Shown here piece after piece: positions 1 to 11,090 of a stretch of 64,000 bases of DNA (positions are counted from its first letter, which is position 1; each line of letters starts with the position of its first letter). Origin of the DNA: Plectosphaerella cucumerina. Its lineage: Eukaryota > Ascomycota > Sordariomycetes > Glomerellales > Plectosphaerellaceae. Position numbers and translations under genes: made by a program. The notes below the pieces were generated by a model, which was not told where the DNA came from, did no database searches, and saw only the letters and a program-made list of their open reading frames with translations. Where the stretch lies: contig JAGPXD010000003.1 of the NCBI GenBank assembly GCA_020746995.1, positions 6,138,001-6,202,000 on the forward strand, written 5' to 3'.

Positions 1-1540
1 CTGACCCGGGTCGAACTCGCCCTGCATTGACCCAGCACTCAAGAGGACCTGAGGCTCCCCGTCCTTGACACAAGTTTGGACGCTCTGAACAAAACAACGC
101 AGACGCCCGGAGAAGCGCACATCGGCCTCCAGCCGATACCCGGTGACATATACCTCCGTCTTCTCCGCATTCTGCAGCACACTGTCCACAAATCCGGTCA
201 GCGGAACCTCCAAGTAGTTCGCACCGGCCGAGAGCCCCTGACCATATAGAGGGATGGGGATCGTCGTGAAAGACGCTTGGATCGGGTCGCCATACTTGCC
301 CGCTGACGAGGCTATGCTGTTCCACGCCCCTCCGAAACCTCTCGCTCCGCTTTCCCGCGAATACCCGTCCTGGAAAGTCCTCCGGTGATCGGCTGCGTAA
401 GAAGAACGGCGACGGCAGCAAGAAAATCGCCCACTGCTCCAGCGGGGGCCTCGATACGCAGACGTCCTCTTCTTGTAGGTCATTGTCCACTCGCTCAATC
501 TCCACGTCAGATACAAGAGGGAACAAGGTCAAGAAATTGCTCTCCTCGCTGGTCTTGCATTGGGTGGAAAGGCGGGAGGCTCGGGGGAAAGGCCTCAAGG
601 CATCCCTCCAAGCTTTATACGTCAAAAGACGTCGGTCTCCACTCGCTGTGCGCCCTCCTCCCCGGGCCAATCGACTGCTCCCTCCGTCCCTCGTAGTGGA
701 CGCGTTGATTATGTAACCAAGATCGTCGACTGTCCTCCATGCAAGAAAAAACAGAGAGGCCCTCACCCAGGCTCACACCGAAGACCGCTGGTCGACGCGA
801 GCCGTGCAGGCTCCGGTCTCCGCCCGGGAGACTCCCCACTCCATTATTCGGGGATGTCGGGAGCGCCGTCGCTATCACCCTTGTGCCTAGCGTTTCCCTC
901 GCGGGGTCCGTCGGTGTCTTTTGCTCCTCGTTGCGTACTGTCTCGGGCCTGGTTGTGCCTGTCAGTACTTCCACGACGTCGCCAGAAGCCAGCTGCTTCA
1001 TGCCAAGCGGCCACTGACTATGGCCTCGCAAGCGGCGATAGAAGCCCTCGTCTGCTGGTGCCTGTAGAGCCCATTCCACCCGATCGGTGTTGGTCCCCTC
1101 AATTAAGCCCATTCCCTTTCCCCAACAGACTCGAGCAGTCCCCGGAACAGCGACACAAGGTGCACCCCTTCCCTGGCATCCACAATACGGGAGGCCATCA
1201 ACGAGGAGGTGCCGCCCGCTGTGGTCCCTACCCAGGCATCCCGGGCAGCGACGCCCGAGTTGAAGAAAACACGCATGAGTGGGGACAGGAAACGCGGGAG
1301 GCCGACCACCACCAGCGCGGACCCGTGGCAAGAGAAGCTGTGCTTCCGGCTAATAGTGCCATGCGGCAGGCCGGTAGGTGCGGACAGGGATGGTCAGCTG
1401 AGACAGGAGTGATACCCAATATATGAGGTTTTTGTTGATCATTGGACAGGATCTGGGATCGTCTGCATCCTGACGCCACGACGCCCGGCTGCAGGCGTTG
1501 CTCGGTGCATGTCATCACATAGAACTCGGACATTTTGGCC
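1..1540 (-). CDS. Fragmentary membrane-type hypothetical gene running off the left edge
   Basis: The minus strand shows coding-like stretches in changing frames. Around 1080-1320 there is a hydrophobic stretch with the motif LMRVFFNSGVAARDAWVG. Around 480-740 there is a segment containing LGYIINASTTRDGG, and positions 1-370 read without a stop with motifs such as SFTTIPIPLYGQG and EVYVTGYRLEADVRF. The order fits one multi-exon membrane or luminal protein read right to left. I could not join all exons with good splice sites, and a repeat related to 36380-36590 lies inside it. It may be a real gene with introns, or one in decay. I do not recognise the family. The 3' end lies outside the window. 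Confidence 0.35.
755..965. repeat. Dispersed diverged repeat, copy A
   Basis: About 200 bp here align by eye with 36380-36590 in the same orientation. Shared blocks include CACACCGAAGAC, GGGGATGTCG and CCGTCGCTATC, and many differences are transitions. The copy lies inside the fragmentary gene at the left edge. It may be a duplicated gene piece or an old transposon fragment. Confidence 0.55.
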
Positions 1541-1723
1541 AAGGTGAATACTGGTCGCCAATCGTAAGGTGTATATCGTAGGTCTCAATCTGCCTGATCC
1601 TCCAAACTCAAGTGTACTGATCCAAGCATGACAAAGGAAATATAAATGATACGCGAAATAGTAACCAGCGGAAATACTGAAGGCTCATGATATGGGAAAC
1701 CGTCTCAGCAAACAGAACAGTCG

Positions 1724-2614
1724 TCAGCTATCCCGACGGCTTCGCTTCTGATTCTTGTGGACCTCGTCGATGTGCCGCTTTATGTTGCTGTTCCTATCAC
1801 GGATCCGCTGGTGGCAAATAGGGCACAGTCCGCCCTCCTCTGGGATACCATTCTCCTTGACCGCCGCAAAGTCGGGGTGCGTGCTGCGGACGTGGCGATA
1901 CATGTCGTTCTTGGTGGAGTACGCCTTGTCGCAGGGCGGGAGGCCATGTACCGTCGGTGCCAGCCTTGCCGCGCACGGGATGTGAGGTTTGTGGACTTTG
2001 TTAACATGCTTGCTACATGAAGTGTCAGAACATTACCTGGTGGGATGTTAGAGGGTAATCGGGGCTCGGGGGACGCACTGGAGCTCCGTTGGCCGCGGGA
2101 ACAACTTCCCGCAGCCCTCCCAGTCGCACTGGACGGGAGAGGCCTTTCTGCGAGGACACTTCTGCTTGGCGGCGCGGGAGGAGGACTCGGGGACGGCCAC
2201 GGCTTCTTCGTTGTCGGGCATGTCGGAAGGAGCGGACGGCGAGGAAGACTCGCCATTTGGGTTGATATTCAGGTTCATAAAGTCCCTGAACTCTTCGTCA
2301 AAATCTCCAAAGGACGCCTATGGGTCCGATGCGTTGTCGACGGGCTCTGCGCCTCCCATGTCGCTCGTCTGCCTGTACCACTCCCTCTCCTCGGGCGTCA
2401 GATCCGTACAGTACCCGGACTGGGCCGGATAGTGTGGGTGACTCCCTGATGCGGATGCGAAAGGAATGTCTCCCTCGTCAGGGTATACCCAAAACTCCTC
2501 CTCCTCCTCTTCCACCTCCTCGGACGGCGCCAGCGGTGGGTTCTTGGCACCCGGCTTGAAGGGATAGCCGCGATCGGGCTCTTTCCCCTTGTTGGGCATT
2601 GTATAGCTGTTCAC
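1724..2614 (-). CDS. C2H2 zinc-finger protein, interrupted by an in-frame TAG
   Basis: This is probably a nuclear DNA-binding protein. The second half joins 2079 to 2012 over a 66-bp intron (GTGCGT..TAG). That join restores a perfect C-x4-C-x12-H-x4-H finger, CDWEGCGKLFPRPTEL followed by HKHVNKVHKPHIPC. A second finger-like unit contains DKAYSTKNDMYRHVRSTH, and a third contains CPICHQRIRDRNSNIKRH. The end is basic. The upstream part (from MNSYTMPNKG at 2614) is acidic with a run of Glu and is in the same frame, but a TAG at 2318-2320 separates the halves. The TAG could lie in an unseen intron. It could also be CAG changed to TAG, a repeat-induced-point-mutation-like transition, which would make this a pseudogene. 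A shorter protein could start at 2278. Confidence 0.7.
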
Positions 2615-4108
2615 AGACAGCCCTATACGTTTGTTAGACTGTCCGGCCTCCGATAGCGCTCTTGACGTTGTGGATGGACTCCTACCGCTCGTTGGTCGCG
2701 CCCTGCTCGCTTATCCTAGGAGCGGCGCTCAAGAAGGATTGTGGTTCAACTTGAGTGGAGCACCGTCGCTATCTCGGCTCAGCTCGAACGGTCTAGTGAT
2801 CTCTGTGCAATGATCAGTAGAGCGGGAACGTCAGCTACATGTGCCTCCTGGTAGTCGGGTTGAAGAGGCTGCAGGCCCGAGAAGGGATGGATAAAGAACT
2901 GTACCTACCCGTCTTCGTGTGTCCTCATTTGATATTTGAGTGCAGTGGTCTGACTTGCACCTTGAGATCAAGGAGGCCAGGTAAAGAATGAAGGTCTTTT
3001 GGAGGAAAAAAACCGCTCGTACACGGATCAGAGATCAGTATGGATGAGAGGGAGGCCCGGGTTTAAATATATACTCGTCCAACCGCAGAGCTACTAACCT
3101 ATGGCCCGCCTCCATGGCCTTTTCCCCAGTGCCGTCTGGACTGCAATCCCTCGTCCCGCCTATGAAGTCATCGCATGCTTTCTTTCTCGAACTATACTCA
3201 GCTTGGACACGCCGGAAGTCTTCGGCGTCCGCGGGGGCAGAGCAGCCCCGACGAGACTCGGACGACGTCAGCATGTTCGAGGTGTGCCTGCTCACTGCCC
3301 AAACCCCAACCTCAACAAGGTTCGGGCATCAAGAAAATCGCCAAAATTCTCGCAAAGCACAGGAGGGGGCATGTAAGGCAAGACGGGCGTGATACACTTC
3401 TGCGCGCTTCTTTGCGCAGCTCGCAGCTCGGTGGGAGAATTGGGCCACACCACGGCCGCCATTGGCGAGGCCAAATCCAGGCCGCGGCCACCATCATCGC
3501 CTACTCAACCAACCACGCCGAAGGAAGCCTCCCCTAGCTCCGCGGGGATGAGATATGCTCGCATTATACATTTCTTGGCAAGCTTGGCTTGCAAGGTACC
3601 ATCTTACGACATGGCAGCAAAAAACCGAAGAACCAGTTCCTCCGAACTCCATGATGTTCCATGCTTGCGGGCTGTTGGCCTTCGCGGTGATGTGGCAGGC
3701 CTCCAAATGCCTAATCTCCGGGGTGCGACATTGCGTACTGCGCCTTTGATCAGCGGTTGGGCCAGCCTCACGCGATTTTGACGGGCGCAGTATGGGAGAT
3801 CCACAGATCAGGCCGGAGCAGGCGAGCAATTGGCTGTGGTCAGACTGGACATGAAGCCGAGGGTGCCTTGAGAAAGCAGGTGTGCGAGCGCATACCGTCA
3901 GGCGTCAACAGCCAGATGCTGGAAGTCTGTTTAGGTTCCAGTAGGGAAACGGACTGTGACTTCGCCTATATAAAGAATCCCTCAACCCTGCCAATTCAAA
4001 AACGAGATCTTTACCCATCAAGTCAAAGTTCATCAACCACATCATATAAACCACATTGCAAATCTCCCCCTACTTCTGCCATACTGCCCTATCTTCCTGC
4101 TATTCATC
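2615..4108. other. Region without a clear gene, with a coding-like minus-strand stretch
   Basis: No complete gene is evident. On the minus strand, 3035-3295 reads with motifs such as AEYSSRKKACDDFIGG and GHRLVALRLDEYIFKPG. The stretch 3292-3474 has VLCENFGDFLDARTLL in another frame. Together they look like exons or remains of an unrecognised gene. The promoter of the deaminase gene occupies the last 150 bp. Confidence 0.3.
3967..3974 (+). promoter_or_regulatory. TATA box of the first deaminase gene
   Basis: TATATAAA lies about 135 bp upstream of the ATG at 4109. It is followed by a C- and A-rich leader, as is common in moulds. Confidence 0.55.
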
Positions 4109-5747
4109 ATGCCTTCTGCGGCCCCCAGCCTCACCCCAGACACGGTTCACTTGGAGAAGGACGTCCAGCTCGTCTATCTCTGTACCCTACGAACCGCTGC
4201 CAATGAGAGCTGCAGAGATATGAACAATATCAAATATGCCTCGGGCAACTCCAATGCCGACCATCACCTCACTCCGTTCCAGATCTTTCTGTGCAAGCTG
4301 GCACAGATCTGCGACACCAGGAGGGGCGGCGACACCATCACGGCCATGGTTGCCTTGAAGGGTACCGAGGGTACCAAGGGGCCGACCTACCTCTTTGCAT
4401 CCAACAATCGTAAAGAGGTCGAGCTCCACGGCATGAAGGAGCTCCTGGTGGATCTTCTCAGCGATGTCCGAAACCTCGGCAATCTTGCCGACAAGGCTCT
4501 ACAGAGGCACGTCTTGTGGCGAGTCCTGGAGTTTGGCTTTGACAGAGTGGAATCCCACATCAGGCACCTTCTCGACGCCATCGCCGGATGCATCGAGAAA
4601 TGCTCACAACGCGGCGAGGCAAGCGGTAAGTAGCCATAAGACCGGATCCTCTGGGCATAGTGGAGCTGATAATCATAGGATCTAGCACCATTATGCAATT
4701 GAGGCAACTCGAGGAGAGGGCCAAGTTTCCTTGCGACATGTCCGGAGACAATGCAAAGTCAAAGTGTGAGTCCGCCGGCTAAGATACCAATACGTACCGC
4801 TACTGACAGTTATTTGAGTCCTGAGCGACTGCTCGCTCCTCCTCAAGGCAATCCAGTCTGCAAAGGAAAGCAACTTCGGCAAGACCATCGAGGACCGCGC
4901 CCGCGACGAAGACCCTGACGCATCGCTGCCTTGGCGAGAGCTCCGCCACCACCTCGGCCGCCTCCACTCCTACCGCCAGGCCGCAGACTCCATCGTCAAT
5001 GTAGCCAAGGACCGCCCCGAGATGGTCACGAACTTTACGATTGACTACATCTCGTCCAGCAAGCAGGTAAAGCTGCCCATGCCGCGTCCGAGTCCCTCTC
5101 CTCCGGACCTGATCCAAGACGCCTTTCCCGACCTGATCATCGACGACTACGAGTGTGAGCTAGACGATCTGCGCGAGCACGGCCTGGACAGGAACATCCG
5201 CGTCCAGCTGTACCTGCACCAGAAAATGAAGCGCCTCGTCCACTGCGAGGTGCTCCTCCACGACTACCTCGTCCGCCAGAAAGTCGACAAGCCCACCAAG
5301 TTCTGGAACGACTCCATGTTCATCGCCACGAGCAAGCCTCCGTGCCGGCTGTGTGACTATTATTTCAAGGCCGCCGACAACAACTTTCAGGTGCAATCCT
5401 CTCACGGGAACACCTACCCAAGATGGCGCCTCCCTGACATCAACAAGGAGGAGGGCGCGGAGGCCGTTGAGCGCCAACAAGAACTACTGGAGGAGATTGT
5501 CGAACAGTTGGAGCTCGACACGCTCAAACTGCTCAAGGAAAAAGAAGCCCAGTGGAAGAGGTGGGACTCAGCCACCGGGTGGAGGACGGCGCAGTCGGTC
5601 GCGCCAGGGCCTGCCGGCTTGGGCCGTGGCTATGCTGCCAGCTCTTCTGGCAGTCCAGAGAGCGTGTTGGGCCCAAGCGACGGAAATGGCCGTTCTTCGT
5701 CGCCTGCTGATGGGAGTGACTATTCTGACGTCGGGGTTGCCCTCTGA
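4109..5747 (+). CDS. OTT_1508-like deaminase domain protein
   Basis: The predicted protein has 510 aa from exons 4109-4625, 4679-4765 and 4819-5747. Both introns have good GT..AG ends and keep the frame. The C-terminal half carries the zinc-deaminase signature of the fungal OTT_1508-like family. LVHCEVLLHDYL, with the His-x-Glu pair, lies near residue 342, and FIATSKPPCRLCDYYF, with Cys-x2-Cys, lies near 376. Family members are predicted nucleic-acid or nucleotide deaminases, and the substrate is not known. A long N-terminal helical part precedes the domain. The tail beyond about residue 440 is Ser/Gly-rich and probably disordered. A TATA box sits upstream at 3967. A second member of the family is at 16306-18041. 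I am sure of the signature, less so of enzymatic activity. Confidence 0.85.
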
Positions 5748-6441
5748 TCCAGGGCCATTGGAGATGGAGTACTAAGTTAGTAGCAAAAATCGCAGTAACT
5801 CATACGGTTGCGGGGGTAGAACCGGGGTTGGGATAGTCCTTACCTCTCATTCTGTAGAAAAATGCCATCTTTCGGTTTATGCTTGCGTTCGGGAACTGTC
5901 GGAGACTTTCTGCAATCGAATTTGTGCTTCCAAAAAGAGGGTCATTGGAACAACGGCGTCATTCTGGGCATGTGATTATGATGTTGGTACGCAATTATCA
6001 AAGCAATTTTTAGGACCCTGGTCCCTCGTGCCTATTTCTGACAGGAGCAATCCGGAGTAGTTATCTACACCCGCCTATGTCCGATCGGGTCCGGTAAGAC
6101 TCCCGTGCTCCGACTGGTAGTGGGCCCAAGTGCGTGGTAGAAAGCAAGGTCCCCAACCCTACACCCGCTTATATCCGACCGGGTCCGGTGAGACCCCCGT
6201 GCTCCGACTGGCAGTGGGCATAAGTTCGTGATGGAAAGCAATTCCAACCCAACCAACACCCGCTTATGTCCGACCGGGCTCCGCAGATCCCCAGGCTCTG
6301 TCTCGTAGTAGACAAACCTGAGTTCTGATAGTGCTGAACGCCGTCGAAGGTGAGTATAATTGCCACGTCTCCCACTCTTTCCTTCTCGAATTTGCTGGGT
6401 CGAGTGTGGTTTGACGCTCGTATCACTAGCAGACCTGCACA
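5748..6441. other. Intergenic region holding a tandem repeat
   Basis: The first 300 bp show nothing recognisable. Positions 6068-6290 are a tandem repeat, listed separately. The last 150 bp precede the dehydrogenase gene. Confidence 0.6.
6068..6290. repeat. Tandem repeat, about 94-bp unit, 2.4 copies
   Basis: Units begin CACCCGC at 6068, 6162 and 6257, giving periods of 94 and 95 bp. Each contains TCCGTGCTCCGACTGG-like and TCCGACCGGG-like blocks, and the third unit is cut short. Copies differ mostly by C/T and G/A changes. It lies 150 bp upstream of the dehydrogenase start and may be a degenerate minisatellite. Confidence 0.8.
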
Positions 6442-7857
6442 ATGGAGCCCTTCAGAAAGAGCTTCTCGCGCGAGGACATTCCTGACATGTCAGGTAAGGT
6501 CATCATCGTGACAGGGTAGGTGCAATTTCATCGCTTGCAGTTCATTTGGCTAATCGTCACGCGACTTATAGCGGAGCGACCGGAATCGGCAAGGAGACGG
6601 TGACGCAACTACTACACCGAAATGCTCGAGTCTACGTGGCTTCACGGTCCAAGGCGAAATTTCGAAAGTTGTTGGAGGACACGTCAATCTCCGATGTCAA
6701 CAAAAGTAATTTGAAGTTTCTTGAACTGGATTTATCGGATGTACAGAGTTGCATACGCGCGGCGAATCGGTTCAAGGACCTCGAGACAAGAGTAGACGTT
6801 GTAGTTGCAAACGCAGCGCTGTCTGTAATGGTAAGGCCAACGTCATACTTGCAGAGTCTTGAGGATAACCGCATTGAAACTTCATAGCCTCAGACCCTGA
6901 CGACTGATGGGCTCGAAATTCAGCTGGGTGTAAGTGAACCGCCCTCATCTATCTGAAGCATTATGCTAATTCGGCTTCAGACTAACGTGAGAGAATATGA
7001 CCTCCGAATCGTGCGGATCGACACACACTAATCCATGTATCTATAGCACCTTGGACATTTTGTATTCATTTACAGCCTCATGGTACGGGCCTGGCCGATA
7101 AATCCTGCTTTGCTAGTCATTTGCGTTAATAACGACGAATATAGGATCTCGTTAAAGAAACCTCTATAAAGGTTGGCGATGCTAGGATCGTCGTTGTTGC
7201 ATCTCACGCCCACGCAATGTATAAACCTGTACCAGGTAGCATCATTGACTTTGATGGCTTGCGAGTTGAAGGTCCAACCAGTCTTCGGTCAATTGCGGAT
7301 GTCCAAGCAGGCTTGCAAAGGTACCTAATTACTATTCATCCGAAAGTGCACTCTGAATGTTGACCCGAACCTAGATATGCTCGCTCCAAACTCGCAAACA
7401 TTCTCTTCACCCGAGCCTTGGATAAACAGTTCCGAGAAACAGGCCATGACAATGTTTATGTCAACTGCCTCAATCCAGGTCAACACCTTTCACTACATGC
7501 CATATATCTCCGGCTCGCTGACGAATGTAAAACTCAGGCACTGTGGGAACATCTGCATCCAGTGACTCCGCCGCAATCCCGCCGTGGATGGCAGTCATCT
7601 CCTCGGGAACCGTACGATTGACCGGCATTCCGGTCCAGGACGGCGCCCGCACCCCTCTTCTCCTTGCGACGGACCCGGAAATCAAGTCGCAGAGGTTGAG
7701 CGGCAGGTATTTCGACGTGGGTCCACTGTCAGGGAAGTTCTGGTACGGTTATAGTTGGGACGCGACTGATACGAAGCTCTCTGATGCTGCTGGTAACGAG
7801 AAGCTGATGGCAACGTTGTGGAAATGGAGCCTGGAGATGATGGAGAGATTCTTGTGA
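6442..7857 (+). CDS. Short-chain dehydrogenase/reductase (SDR), eight exons
   Basis: This is an NAD(P)-dependent oxidoreductase of the classical SDR fold, predicted at 338 aa. Exons are 6442-6515, 6572-6830, 6888-6929, 6981-6986, 7047-7082, 7145-7320, 7375-7478 and 7538-7857. The glycine motif TGGATGIG is made across intron 1. Next come VDVVVANAALSVM, QLGTNHLGHFVFI (assembled over three exons), RIVVVASHAHAM with the catalytic Ser region, and the Tyr-x3-Lys active site in YARSKLANILFTRAL. NCLNPGTVGTS follows across the last intron. The fourth exon is only 6 nt (ACT AAC) but encodes exactly the conserved Thr-Asn. The length and C-terminal part match retinol-dehydrogenase or WW-oxidoreductase-like fungal SDRs. 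The substrate is unknown. Confidence 0.9.
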
Positions 7858-8802
7858 AACTGTTTCTGTGCTGTACTGTAAGGACCAGCTTCAGCTTCAG
7901 AAATCAGGGACTCTGCTGTAGCCACTTTAACATTGTCGATTCCTTTCATTGGCCTGGCGGTCGGTTACTGTGGTGGGGCAACGTCTTCGAGCCAGAATCG
8001 ACAGAGCTTATGTATCTCTGCTATATGCATCAGACATATCTACTCCATCTATCTCCGCTTCCCACGTCCCCTACAGCCGTTGGATCAATCTGTCTTTGGA
8101 CCCTTAAAGAAACCCATTCCATTCGACAAGTTCTCCGCACGATAAGGTCAGACAAGTTCCCCACTCGACAAGTTCTCCGCACGATAGGGTCCGAAAAAGT
8201 TCCATAGACAACGATTCCTTAGAAACGTTGCACTGAGAACCGTGCTTGTGATCGGTCGCAATATAGTCCTGTGAGATCTTCCATCCTGGCAGATCAGGTC
8301 GTGCGAAGGCGACTGCAAGGCGACCTAAGAGCCAGGATCGCACGATAGCGGAGGGATTATCTCAGAGCAGCCAGCTGGGTCACGGTGACAAAGAAAGCCG
8401 TTCGCAGCAGCGCTCTGGCTTCGCTGTGCTCAGCCTCAGTGCCGTCCGCTGTCGCGTCAGATCGCTCGGCCTCGAGGCCATGCCTGCGCGCTGATGCTGG
8501 TGGTCGCGACGGTTGTAGAGTGGTCAGACGCGCTTTGACGCGTGTTGGTTGGATTGAACGCGTCGAGGTTGTCCTCAAGGATGGCGAGACGAATGACGGC
8601 CGCCAATGATGTCGCTGGTGACGTGTATTTCTAGGCCCTGACAACGGGACAGTAGCGCTCCTCTTGGTTGGCCCAGCTCCGACGTGGCTTCCTCCACTTC
8701 GCGGCCCGACCCGCTCCCTTCATAAACGCTGAACGGCTCGCCGCACCCCGCTCGAAAGGTGTCTCAAAGTCGGTACACTGCTCCTCCGCTATCCTATCCT
8801 TC
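7858..8802. other. Intergenic region with a short tandem repeat
   Basis: No convincing gene is seen. A 42-bp direct duplication starts at 8121 and 8163, with core GACAAGTTCTCCGCACGATA. An open minus-strand stretch at 8357-8644 is Arg- and Ala-rich and has no recognised motif. Confidence 0.5.
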
Positions 8803-9786
8803 ATGGCAGAAGTTCCGACTGCAAATACCCCGGAGGTCGAGGTCGATCTAGATGACGCAGCATCAGCACTCGGCGACGAGCTTTCCACCGCGAGCGACTC
8901 TCTCAGGTCCAGCATCCTCCAGTACAAATGGCGCCACGGACGTCGTTACCACGCCTACCGGGAGGGGCAGTACAAGTTTCCCAACGACGATGAGGAGCAG
9001 GATCGCCTGGACATGATGCACCACGTCTTTTACCGCCTGATCGGAGACAAACTGTTCCTGGCTCCTATCAACCCCGACGGAAAGCGTATTCTCGATCTTG
9101 GGACCGGGACCGGAATCTGGCCGATTCAGCTCGGAGACGAGCATCCTGTCGCCGAGTTGATCGTTGGCAACGACCTCAGCCCAATACAGCCGCACTGGGC
9201 GCCGTCCAACGTCAAGTTCCTCGTCGACGATATCGAGCTCGACTGGGCAGAGCCCGAGCCTTACGACTACATCCACTGCAAATACATGGCCGGATCTATC
9301 AAGGATTGGCCTCGCCTCGTACGACAGATCTACGACAACCTGAAGCCCGGTGGCTGGTTCGAATTCGTGGAATCCGCCAACACCCTGCTCTCCGAGGACG
9401 GCTCCCTCAAGTCCGACAACCCCATGGTGACCATGATGAACGGACTCATGGAGGCGTGCGAGAAGATCGGGCGCACCATGGATCCCGCCCCCAATATGAA
9501 GGGCTGGATCCAGCAGGCCGGCTTCGAGAACGTCACCCAACAGACCTTCAAGCTTCCCATCGGCAGCTGGCCGAAGGACCCGAGGCTGAAGGAGTGCGGC
9601 ACGCTGATGCGGATCAACTTCCTTGATGGCGTTGAAGGATTCACCGCCGCGCTGTTCAGGGACGTCCTCCAGTGGAGCCAGGAAGAGGTGGCCGTTCTCA
9701 ATGCCCAGGTCAGAGCTGCAGTCAGGGATAGGGATGTTCACCCAATGTTCCATGTTCTTGTTGTCACCGGACAGAAGCCGTCCTGA
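8803..9786 (+). CDS. LaeA-like SAM-dependent methyltransferase
   Basis: The predicted 327-aa protein is intronless. It has the Rossmann methyltransferase motif I, ILDLGTGTGIWPIQLGDEHP, near residues 95-115. It also has the family-typical NDLSPIQPHWAPSNVKFLVD, YDYIHCKYMAGSIKDWP and LKPGGWFEFVE. This arrangement is shared by the large mould family around LaeA and UMTA, whose members regulate or modify secondary metabolism. Most family members are not true LaeA orthologues. I chose the ATG at 8803 because homologues usually start with an acidic stretch shortly before the LQYKWRHGRRYHAY motif. An upstream in-frame ATG at 8668 would add 45 residues without family features. No biosynthetic backbone gene lies nearby. 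Confidence 0.9.
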   Translation: MAEVPTANTPEVEVDLDDAASALGDELSTASDSLRSSILQYKWRHGRRYHAYREGQYKFPNDDEEQDRLDMMHHVFYRLIGDKLFLAPINPDGKRILDLGTGTGIWPIQLGDEHPVAELIVGNDLSPIQPHWAPSNVKFLVDDIELDWAEPEPYDYIHCKYMAGSIKDWPRLVRQIYDNLKPGGWFEFVESANTLLSEDGSLKSDNPMVTMMNGLMEACEKIGRTMDPAPNMKGWIQQAGFENVTQQTFKLPIGSWPKDPRLKECGTLMRINFLDGVEGFTAALFRDVLQWSQEEVAVLNAQVRAAVRDRDVHPMFHVLVVTGQKPS

Positions 9787-9828
9787 GGAGCACCAGGCGT
9801 TATGGGGTTCATCGAGTTGACAATGGAT

Positions 9829-10015
9829 CTCTAAAGGCTCCTGTTACGCCCACATCCTGAGCTTCGATGAGTGCGACGTTGCCTCCAAGTGCATCGACAC
9901 GCCCGTCTGACGAAGTTCCGCTGGCGCTGTGGATATAGTACGACGAGACGCTGCCGAGTGGCTCGAGCCTGATGCGGTTGGCCACGGAATCTCGAGCAAT
10001 ACGCCTAGATCATGG
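9829..10015 (-). pseudogene. Coding-like remnant, family unknown
   Basis: The minus strand reads RIRLEPLGSVSSYYIHSA and GGNVALIEAQDVGVTGAF in one frame, ending with TGA. A stop closes the frame just upstream. It resembles the C-terminal end of a real protein, but no start or further exon was found. It could be the last exon of a lost gene. Confidence 0.3.
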
Positions 10016-10229
10016 CCGAGGAGCAGGCCGGACCGCCGATGCGCAAAAGGCTTTGATATGAAGTATGCTTTGAGCTGAAGAATGTACTATACTTCAACTA
10101 CTCACCCTACGGAAATGCTTTGTCTCCAATCGCCAATCCACGGCGTAACATAATTGATGCCACATGTCGTCTGGCAAACAACACCACCCTCGAATGGCGT
10201 CAAATTGCATAGGCCATCTACAGGGCTTC

Positions 10230-10779
10230 TCACTGCCGCGCCACCTGCTTGTCGAACGGCGTTATAATGTTGTCGAGGAGCTTCGTGTACACGACGGTCA
10301 ACATGATCATAATGCCGCAGAGCGTCGAGACGATGCTGATTGACACCTTGGCCGTGACCGAAAGCTCCCGTCCTGGCTGGTCGCTATGCTGATTACGACC
10401 GAGAAGAGGGCGATGAGCGAGTGGGACACGCCGGGTCTTGCGAGCTTTGTCAGATGGTGCTGGCAATGGTCATGGCGGGTCACTCACACGAACACATGCG
10501 CAATTAGCCAGACGTAGTTCGTCTGCCACTTCCACCAAAGCCAGCAGGTGCCCACGACGCCGAGGCTGCAGAGCACGCCAGCGAGGGGGAGGAGCTGGAC
10601 GTTTCGGACCGCCTCCTGCAGCGCCTTGCCGCCCTGTGCTGGCCCAGCTTTTCCGACTGCTCGATGGAGGTGAACGTGTTCGGGAGGACGATGAAGCCGG
10701 CGAGGGTGATCCAGGCGCAAACGGCGGCGAGAGCATTGTACTGCGTAGGGATCTGGTTGGACTTGATAGACATGGCCAT
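10230..10779 (-). pseudogene. Four-helix membrane protein gene broken by two frameshifts
   Basis: Starting at the ATG at 10779, the first helix reads YNALAAVCAWITLAGFIVLP. A one-base shift near 10645 is needed to continue into VQLLPLAGVLCSLGVVGTCW and WWKWQTNYVWLIAHVF. A probable intron starts at GTGTGAGT. Reading then resumes as VSHSLIALFSVVISIATSQ. Another frame change leads to VSISIVSTLCGIMIMLTVVY and the end KLLDNIITPFDKQVARQ. The protein is a small integral membrane protein of unknown function. The shifts could be true decay or assembly errors. Confidence 0.6.
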
Positions 10780-11090
10780 GTAGGGGGTATGGCGGGCCGG
10801 GGCTGCGGGGGTCCTCATCTTCATTCTTCGCGATTCTGAAGAAGCATCAGCGGCAGTGTTTGCACTGAGTTCGGGGGAAACTGCGGCCCTGCCTCTTCCG
10901 ATACGTCCTTTTGAGAGGGTTGGGCATAAGGTCCCAGTCCGGGCCAAACAGCTCGTCCCAGAACAGGGCCCTCATCAACTCATCGTCCATAGTTAAAGAG
11001 AGTGGTCCGTGTCTGAGTCGCAATGCGACCGATGTTGAATGCCGATCCCGCAAACATGCATACAGTATGCCGCACGGAATCTCAACTGGC

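Noticed and set aside
8863..9753. Minus-strand ORF of 296 codons
   Set aside because: Antisense of the methyltransferase gene.
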